A stretch of DNA of 64,000 nt, taken from an uncultured Candidatus Saccharibacteria bacterium. GTDB lineage: Bacteria; Patescibacteriota; Saccharimonadia; Saccharimonadales; Saccharimonadaceae. Position numbers and translations under genes: made by a program. Positions 58,293 through 64,000 of this stretch are shown one piece after another. The stretch is from NCBI GenBank assembly GCA_947166125.1, contig CAMVCW010000001.1, forward strand, positions 62,001-126,000. Direction: 5' to 3'. The notes beneath the pieces are model-generated. The model did not search any database. It saw nothing but the letters and a program-made list of their open reading frames with translations, and was not told the origin of the DNA. How positions within the stretch are numbered: position 1 is the stretch's first letter; each line of letters starts with the position of its first letter.

Positions 58293-58760
58293 TTAAATAC
58301 GCAAGAAATTGACGATCTTATCCAGGAAATCAAGTTTTACTTCTTCCATGGGGAGACGTGCACCTAGTGCATCGACGATGGCTTCACCGCTGCCGCCAGG
58401 GAAATAAACTTTAACCTGCAAGGCAAAACGTTTTTTAGGAATTAACACGGCCGAAAAATGCGAACCTTCTTTAAGGATGCCGAAGGCACGGAATTCATCA
58501 TATTTATGGAGCTTACCGCCTTCGGTGAGGCCGTCTTTATCTAAAGTATAGTTAATTTTACGTGGCGGGCGAGCAGAGCTTACTAAAATCGCGATTATGC
58601 AAACTACGATTAACGCGATGAATGACCACCAGCGTAGGAAAAATGACAGTACGCATAAGCCAATACCTATGGCGAAAAGGCCTACATACCACCATATATT
58701 ACGATCGCGTTCTATGTATTCTTCTGCTTGCCAAGAGACAGTTTGAATAGCTTTTGCCAT
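58293..58760 (-). CDS. Hypothetical two-TM membrane protein
   Basis: ORF; WWYVGLFAIGIGLCVLSFFLRWWSFIALIVVCIIAILV. Confidence 0.75.
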   Translation of the reverse strand: MAKAIQTVSWQAEEYIERDRNIWWYVGLFAIGIGLCVLSFFLRWWSFIALIVVCIIAILVSSARPPRKINYTLDKDGLTEGGKLHKYDEFRAFGILKEGSHFSAVLIPKKRFALQVKVYFPGGSGEAIVDALGARLPMEEVKLDFLDKIVNFLRI

Positions 58761-58831
58761 AATAACTTTATTTTAACATAAAAAAATGGATGTGGGAAAA
58801 AATTGAGAAATGTGGTAAAATGAAAAGAGCT

Positions 58832-58924
58832 GGAGGGTTACCCAAGTGGTCGAAGGGGACTCATTGCTAACGAGTTAGTCTGGGGCAACCTGGAGCGAGG
58901 GTTCAAATCCCTCACCCTCCGCCA
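58832..58924 (+). tRNA. tRNA-Ser (anticodon GCU), CCA encoded
   Basis: GGAGGGTTACCCAAGTGGTCGAAGGGGACTCATTGCTAACGAGT...long variable arm...GGTTCAAATCCCTCACCCTCCGCCA. Confidence 0.92.
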
Positions 58925-59054
58925 TTACCTTGAACTTTTTCGGAAGAAAGTTTAGTAAAGAAGACGTTCTTAAAAATGTTTTGGAGATTAACCCAAAACG
59001 TTTTTTTTGATATTTGAAAATTGAATATCTTGGGATATGTGGTATAATTGCAGT

Positions 59055-59474
59055 ATGAAAAAGATTTTAAAAATTGTATTACCGATGTTGATAATGGTGG
59101 TAGCTGTGGTAGCTGTGGCCTCTAACAGTGTATCAGCACTAACTTTGCGAGAGGGTGCAGAAGCAGCACGATGCGATGAGTGCCCGAAAGATTTGTTTGG
59201 CGATAATGGCGTATTCAAACAAGTGACAAATACAATTCTTTATATTGTAGGTATTATTGCGGTGATTATGTTAATTATCGGTGGTATTCGCTATGTAACA
59301 TCGGGAGGCGATGCGAAGAAAGTAACGGATGCCAAAAATACGGTGCTCTATGCGATCATTGGTTTAGTGATAGCATTTTTGGCGTTTGCGATTGTGAACT
59401 TTGTAATTTCGGCCTTGCCGAGTTCCACCGATAAAAAGGAAACAGCTTTACTGGTTGATGTCACTCACGGCTAG
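59055..59474 (+). CDS. VirB2/TrbC-like pilin
   Basis: Signal peptide; GGIRYVTSGGDAKKVTDAKNTVLYAIIGLVIAFLAFAIVNFVI. Confidence 0.7.
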   Translation: MKKILKIVLPMLIMVVAVVAVASNSVSALTLREGAEAARCDECPKDLFGDNGVFKQVTNTILYIVGIIAVIMLIIGGIRYVTSGGDAKKVTDAKNTVLYAIIGLVIAFLAFAIVNFVISALPSSTDKKETALLVDVTHG

Positions 59475-60107
59475 GATTGCTACAATGATTTTCTTGGCTC
59501 CGGCTTGCCGGAGCTTTTTGACGGCAGCTTTCATACTGGCGCCGGTAGTCCAAACGTCATCAAAAAGTATATAGGTGGTATTTGGATTGACTTTGATGGA
59601 AAGATTGATTGAGTAGGCTTTGGTTGCTTGTTTGATGCGTGTCTGGCGGTCTGTGCCAACTTGCACGGTGTTTTGGTTACGAATTAAGAGTTTTTCTACT
59701 CTGAAGTGACGTATTTTGGCGAAATGTTTGGAGATTAATAGGGTATGATCTAGGCCGCGGCTACGAATATGTTTGCTAATAGTGGGGAGCGGAACGATTG
59801 TTGTTGATGACTCAAAGCGTGGGAGGGTTTGGTGGAGAAGAATTGCTAAAGTTTTAGCGACGGCGCGGACGGAATGATATTTTAAATCTTGAATTAGATT
59901 ATCTAGAAGACCAATTCGTTGACCGGCGACAAAGATTGGCGGAAAAGATTTGGGAGTTTTAATTTTGATGTCGGAATTTTCTAAAATGATGTTATTTTTA
60001 CAACGATCGCATAAGACGTTACCGATATGGCCACAACCTCTACAAGAGTGAGGCGCGAGGATGTCTAGTAGGCTAGGGAGTGTTGTATTTTTTACAATAT
60101 TTGGCAT
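59448..60107 (-). CDS. ComF-family phosphoribosyltransferase-like protein
   Basis: CRGCGHIGNVLCDRC zinc motif; YILFDDVWTTGASMKAAVKKLRQAGA PRPP motif. Confidence 0.9.
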   Translation of the reverse strand: MPNIVKNTTLPSLLDILAPHSCRGCGHIGNVLCDRCKNNIILENSDIKIKTPKSFPPIFVAGQRIGLLDNLIQDLKYHSVRAVAKTLAILLHQTLPRFESSTTIVPLPTISKHIRSRGLDHTLLISKHFAKIRHFRVEKLLIRNQNTVQVGTDRQTRIKQATKAYSINLSIKVNPNTTYILFDDVWTTGASMKAAVKKLRQAGAKKIIVAILAVSDINQ

Positions 60108-60171
60108 ATTTCTCTTGATTTTACTATAGAAGTAAGCTATAATAAAGCATAACAATATAAGTGGAGGAAAT

Positions 60172-60678
60172 ATGGCTCGTACAAACAGTGACGATTTGCT
60201 GATGGAAGATGATCTCGCTGCTGCATTCTTGGGCGGGGATGAGGAACTTGTTGCTCCGGTGGAAACGGAAGAAACAGTTGTAGCGGAAGAAGAGGTCCAA
60301 GCTCCAAGCGAACCGGTCGAAGATGAGTGGGAAAATACCGACGACTTTCCAGGACAGCTTGCTGTAGATGTCTACGAAACCGCCGATAAATTAGTAGTTA
60401 AAGCCCGCACGGCTGGAATTTCGAAATCTGATCTTGATGTCAGTATTTCCGATAATATTTTGACGATTTCTGGTGTGCTTTCTGGTGGTGAAGATGAACA
60501 GACTACTAGATGGCATATTCAAGAATGTTATTGGGGCGAATTTTCGCGAACAATTGCGCTTCCTGTGCAGGTACGCGAAGATGAAAATAGCGTAAAAGCA
60601 GAGCTTAAAGATGGTGTATTGACAATTACTTTTGAAAAGGAAAAGACTGAGGCGCCAAAGAAAATTGCGATTCAATAA
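60172..60678 (+). CDS. Hsp20/alpha-crystallin family small heat-shock protein
   Basis: LAVDVYETADKLVVKARTAGISKSDLDVSISDNILTISG ... LPVQVREDENSVKAELKDGVLTITFEK. Confidence 0.92.
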   Translation: MARTNSDDLLMEDDLAAAFLGGDEELVAPVETEETVVAEEEVQAPSEPVEDEWENTDDFPGQLAVDVYETADKLVVKARTAGISKSDLDVSISDNILTISGVLSGGEDEQTTRWHIQECYWGEFSRTIALPVQVREDENSVKAELKDGVLTITFEKEKTEAPKKIAIQ

Positions 60679-60701
60679 GTAGAGCAGTACTTAAAAGCTT
60701 T

Positions 60702-60727
60702 AAAAAACACCCGATGGGGTGTTTTTT
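60702..60727 (+). terminator. Rho-independent terminator
   Basis: AAAAAACACCC-GATG-GGGTGTTTTTT. Confidence 0.85.
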
Positions 60728-60746
60728 AAATGGGGGCTTAAATAAC

Positions 60747-60776
60747 AAAAATACTCCCGGAAGGGAGTATTTTTTT
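60747..60776. terminator. Terminator, likely for the minus-strand pilin gene and/or bidirectional
   Basis: AAAAATACTCCC-GGAA-GGGAGTATTTTTTT. Confidence 0.8.
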
Positions 60777-60785
60777 GACCTGTTA

Positions 60786-61088
60786 CTAATTTGAACCAAT
60801 GATTTGGCTAATAACGAAGTTAACGATGGCAAATGCTAATACACAAACTACTAGACCGATTAAGCCATAAAGGATAGTATCTTTGGCTTTTTTAACCTTA
60901 CCTGCGTCGCCAGAAGAAGTCATGTAGCTAACGCCGCCGACAATCATAACTACTACAGCTACGAGTGCCAATACACCAATAACGGCATTTAAGATACCCT
61001 GGAAGGAAGAGGAGAAGGTGTCGCCCGTATCATATTGTAACTCAGTGACTTTGGTATCTAGGGCGAATTGAGTGAGAATATTTTTCAT
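60786..61088 (-). CDS. VirB2/TrbC-like pilin
   Basis: GGVSYMTSSGDAGKVKKAKDTILYGLIGLVVCVLAFAIVNFVIS. Confidence 0.7.
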   Translation of the reverse strand: MKNILTQFALDTKVTELQYDTGDTFSSSFQGILNAVIGVLALVAVVVMIVGGVSYMTSSGDAGKVKKAKDTILYGLIGLVVCVLAFAIVNFVISQIIGSN

Positions 61089-61152
61089 TGTTTATCCTTT
61101 AATTACTTGATTGTATTTTATAACTTTTTTTAAAAAAGTGCAATAGGGGAGG

Positions 61153-61617
61153 TTATTGATAGTTGTTGGAAATCCAGGTACTACTAGTATTTTCGTATGC
61201 GGATTCATCATTATCGGAGGAGGAATTGTTATTGTATATTATCCTGCTGATGGCGAAGTTGACAATTGCGAAAGATAGTGCACATACGACAAGCCCAATT
61301 AAAGCGTAGAGAATAGTTTTCTTGGCTTTCTCGGTTTTGCTAGAATCGCCGGATGACGTCATGTATTGTATGCCTCCGACGATAATATAGGCTACAGAAA
61401 CAAGGCCAGCTACACCTATGATGGCGCTAAGAATATTGGTGATTGCTGATTGTAAGCTATCCGTGTTGCTATTGCAGCCGGCAGCTTCTTTGACTGAATC
61501 TGGCACATTGGTACTACAAACATCAGCATCGGCGGCAAGGGTGGGCGATGATATAATAGTGGTGGTTCCTAGAATACTGAAAACAGCGATGACTATGATT
61601 TTAAGATATTTTTTCAT
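61153..61617 (-). CDS. VirB2/TrbC-like pilin
   Basis: Signal peptide; GGIQYMTSSGDSSKTEKAKKTILYALIGLVVCALSFAIVNFAIS. Confidence 0.7.
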   Translation of the reverse strand: MKKYLKIIVIAVFSILGTTTIISSPTLAADADVCSTNVPDSVKEAAGCNSNTDSLQSAITNILSAIIGVAGLVSVAYIIVGGIQYMTSSGDSSKTEKAKKTILYALIGLVVCALSFAIVNFAISRIIYNNNSSSDNDESAYENTSSTWISNNYQ

Positions 61618-62428
61618 TAGTAGCCTCCTTTAATATGGTATTTTTAGTTTCGATGAATAAAGTGCCTGTTTCAGAATCAGTAGATGTGGCATTACTTGCA
61701 TCTTTTATGATATTGGTAACGAATGCGGTGATTATTTCGGCAAGAGCAACGATGGCTAACCCTATGAGTGCATATATTATCATGTTTTTGGCTTTTTGGA
61801 GTTTACCTGGGTCGCCAGCTGATGTAGTGTAAGATATTCCACCATAAACAACGAAAATTGCTGAAACAATACCAGCGATAGCGACAAACCATTGAATGGT
61901 CCCACCAATAACGTCTGTGGCGGAGACGCAATTACCAGAGACGGTGGTTTTGCCATTTGCAGTAGTAATGGTCATGCAGTTGCCTAGATCGCCGCTGGAT
62001 CCTAGTAGGGCAAAACGAATAGAGCTCATAATGATATAAGCTAGCATGACGATAGCAAGTCCGATAAATGCTTGAGAGAGTGTTTTTTTGCCAGTAGCGA
62101 TTTTTCCTGGATCTCCGCTGGAAAAAGTATAAAGGTAGCCACCGTAGATGACGTAACCTAATACCAAATAAGCGGCAAGAACTGTAATGTCGGCAGCAAT
62201 GTTGGCAGCGATTTTCCAAGTTTCTGATTTTAAATCATTTTCATTGTTGATGTTATTTTTAATGCCGCAATCCCAAGAAACGAAGCCGAGAAATCCGCCG
62301 CAGCTGTTGCCACTGCGGGCATCTATAGTAACTGCTGATGTTTGATGTGGATTTAGGGTAATTAGACTGGCCGAGATGATGCCGATTAAGCTAAAGAATG
62401 TCAATATTTTTTTAAGTGAGTTTTTCAT
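61601..62428 (-). CDS. Double-domain pilin-like membrane protein
   Basis: Two internal copies: YGGYLYTFSSGDPGKIATGKKTLSQAFIGLAIVMLAY and YGGISYTTSAGDPGKLQKAKNMIIYALIGLAIVALAE. Confidence 0.7.
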   Translation of the reverse strand: MKNSLKKILTFFSLIGIISASLITLNPHQTSAVTIDARSGNSCGGFLGFVSWDCGIKNNINNENDLKSETWKIAANIAADITVLAAYLVLGYVIYGGYLYTFSSGDPGKIATGKKTLSQAFIGLAIVMLAYIIMSSIRFALLGSSGDLGNCMTITTANGKTTVSGNCVSATDVIGGTIQWFVAIAGIVSAIFVVYGGISYTTSAGDPGKLQKAKNMIIYALIGLAIVALAEIITAFVTNIIKDASNATSTDSETGTLFIETKNTILKEATNEKIS

Positions 62429-62543
62429 ATTGGTCCGTTTATTTTGTTTTTATATTACCATAAAAATTGAAAAAGCCCAAATGTAAATAGCATAAGAGTC
62501 ATAAAATATAATTGACATTTGTGTGAAATATCTGTAATGTATA

Positions 62544-62572
62544 TTGACAAAAAAGCTTATGCGTGCTATAAT
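62544..62572 (+). promoter_or_regulatory. Consensus sigma70 promoter
   Basis: TTGACA-17 bp-TATAAT upstream of 62607 ORF. Confidence 0.85.
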
Positions 62573-62606
62573 AAGCCTACGCCTTGAAAGGGAGGCGGGT
62601 TTGTCT

Positions 62607-64000
62607 ATGATAACGAAAAAAAGATCAAAAAAAGATGTTTTTAAGACCATTTTTGGTGTTTTTTTGGTTATGATAAGTATGGTGGTGGGGGTATTTGGAA
62701 CGGTACTGACGTCGGATACGGTTTATGCGGATCCGGAAACTAGCGAGACGAATACGGGTAATAGTAACGATGGTGAAGCTACGAATGGGGATGCAGACGC
62801 GAATGGTGAGGAAAATGGAGAAAATGAGGCCAAGACTGAGGGCGAAGGGGCTTTTGCGACTCTTAATAACATGACGGCCGATACATGTAAAGATAGCTTG
62901 GGGGAAATTGGTTGGTTAGTGTGTCCAACGACTGGCAAGATTGCTGAAGCGGTGGATTGGTTGTACGATAAGATAGAGGGTATATTGAAGATTGATCCGG
63001 TATCAACTGAAGACGGCTCGCCAATTTATGAAATTTGGAAATACTGTTTGAGTTTGACAAATATAGTATTTGTTATATTTTTACTCGTCGTGATTTATTC
63101 GCAAATTACTGGTGTGGGGATTTCTAATTATGGTATTAAAAAAGTGCTGCCAAAATTGATAGTAACGGCGCTGTTGGTAAATTTGAGCTTTTTGATTTGT
63201 TCGCTAGCTGTGGATGTGTCCAACATAGTAGGAAACGGTTTGAGGGGAGTATTTACTTCGGTAGAAGAATCGGTAATAGCAAGTAGTGCGGCTGCACCCG
63301 TGGCTGGCGATGCGGCAGTTGAGGCAAAAATTACGTATGCGAAGGTATATTCTTCTATGGCAGGCGGTGCGGCATTGACGGTGTTAGGTGGCGCAATAGC
63401 CGTGGAGACTGGTGTGATTTGGATGCTTATACCGGTATTATTGGGCGCGATTGTGGCGGTAGTTACAGGGTTGATTACTATTGCTTTGCGACAGGCAGTG
63501 GTTGCATTACTAATTATGATATCGCCATTGGCAATTGTGGCGTATATTTTGCCCAATACAGAGCAATGGTTTAAGAAATGGAAGAATTTGTTAGTGAAAA
63601 TGTTGGTATTTTACCCAATGTTTTCATTGCTGTTTGGGGCGTCCAGTTTGGCGGGGTTTGCGATTGTTGCAAGCGCAAAAGATGGTTTTGGAGTGTTGCT
63701 TGGTACTGCAGTGCAAATTTTTCCACTTTTCTTCTCTTGGAAATTAATGCAAATGTCTGGAACGTTTCTGGGGACAATCAATGCTAGGATGCACGCATTG
63801 GCAGCAAAACCTTTGGCTACAAACCGGGCGTGGGCAGATTCGCATAGATTGAACACGAAACAAAAGTATTTATCATCAGGACGAGCGGTCACGCCGTCAT
63901 TGAGATTGATGCAATTTGTGTCTAACCGGAAAATTGCACGAGATGCTGAAACCGATGAACGGGCTGCGGAAGTGAAAGAAAGAGGTTTAGCATACAAGGC
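62607..64000 (+). CDS. VirB6/TrbL-like membrane protein, partial (runs off window end)
   Basis: Open frame from ATG 62607 to window end; FVIFLLVVIYSQITGVGISNYGIKKVLPKLIVTALLVNLSFLICSLAVDVSNIVGN is paralogous to 12132-15482. Confidence 0.75.
   Translation, partial: MITKKRSKKDVFKTIFGVFLVMISMVVGVFGTVLTSDTVYADPETSETNTGNSNDGEATNGDADANGEENGENEAKTEGEGAFATLNNMTADTCKDSLGEIGWLVCPTTGKIAEAVDWLYDKIEGILKIDPVSTEDGSPIYEIWKYCLSLTNIVFVIFLLVVIYSQITGVGISNYGIKKVLPKLIVTALLVNLSFLICSLAVDVSNIVGNGLRGVFTSVEESVIASSAAAPVAGDAAVEAKITYAKVYSSMAGGAALTVLGGAIAVETGVIWMLIPVLLGAIVAVVTGLITIALRQAVVALLIMISPLAIVAYILPNTEQWFKKWKNLLVKMLVFYPMFSLLFGASSLAGFAIVASAKDGFGVLLGTAVQIFPLFFSWKLMQMSGTFLGTINARMHALAAKPLATNRAWADSHRLNTKQKYLSSGRAVTPSLRLMQFVSNRKIARDAETDERAAEVKERGLAYK

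Noticed and set aside
1-64000. CRISPR array or Cas genes, prophage, rRNA operon
   Set aside because: No regularly spaced direct repeats, cas-like ORFs, phage structural genes or rRNA sequence recognised.

Overview
The window looks like a chromosomal segment of a Patescibacteria/CPR genome, most likely Candidatus Saccharibacteria (TM7). That is inferred from gene content, and no database search was possible. It contains the replication-origin neighbourhood: recF-dnaN-dnaA on the minus strand, and rpmH-rnpA-yidC-jag on the plus strand, with TTTTCCACA DnaA boxes between dnaA and rpmH. Other content: a FemAB pair; valS; a MurE plus a truncated Mur-ligase paralog; a MacB-like ABC pair; a ~15 kb cell-surface polysaccharide locus (~36-51 kb); uvrA; groES-groEL with a CIRCE element; five tRNAs (Arg-GCG, Ser-CGA, Ser-GGA, Ser-GCU, and a Ser-derived minihelix remnant); and two type IV secretion-like blocks (VirB6/TrbL-like proteins and VirB2-like pilins) near both ends. 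Two non-coding signals stand out. (1) A family of ~113-133 bp palindromic elements has locus-specific outer stems, conserved core junctions and covarying inner hairpins. Two copies are inserted in the same reading frame inside valS and a TrmA/RlmD-type methyltransferase gene, resembling Rickettsia palindromic elements; other copies are intergenic. (2) A ~190-nt structured 5' leader lies directly downstream of the promoters of two paralogous FISUMP-type surface-protein genes ~23 kb apart. Its helices covary between the copies, and three near-identical mutually pairing segments (A/B/C) suggest a pseudoknot or switch RNA. Also notable are an in-frame TGA splitting a conserved membrane protein, a tRNA-Ser 3'-end duplication, and oriC-like DnaA-box motifs near groE.
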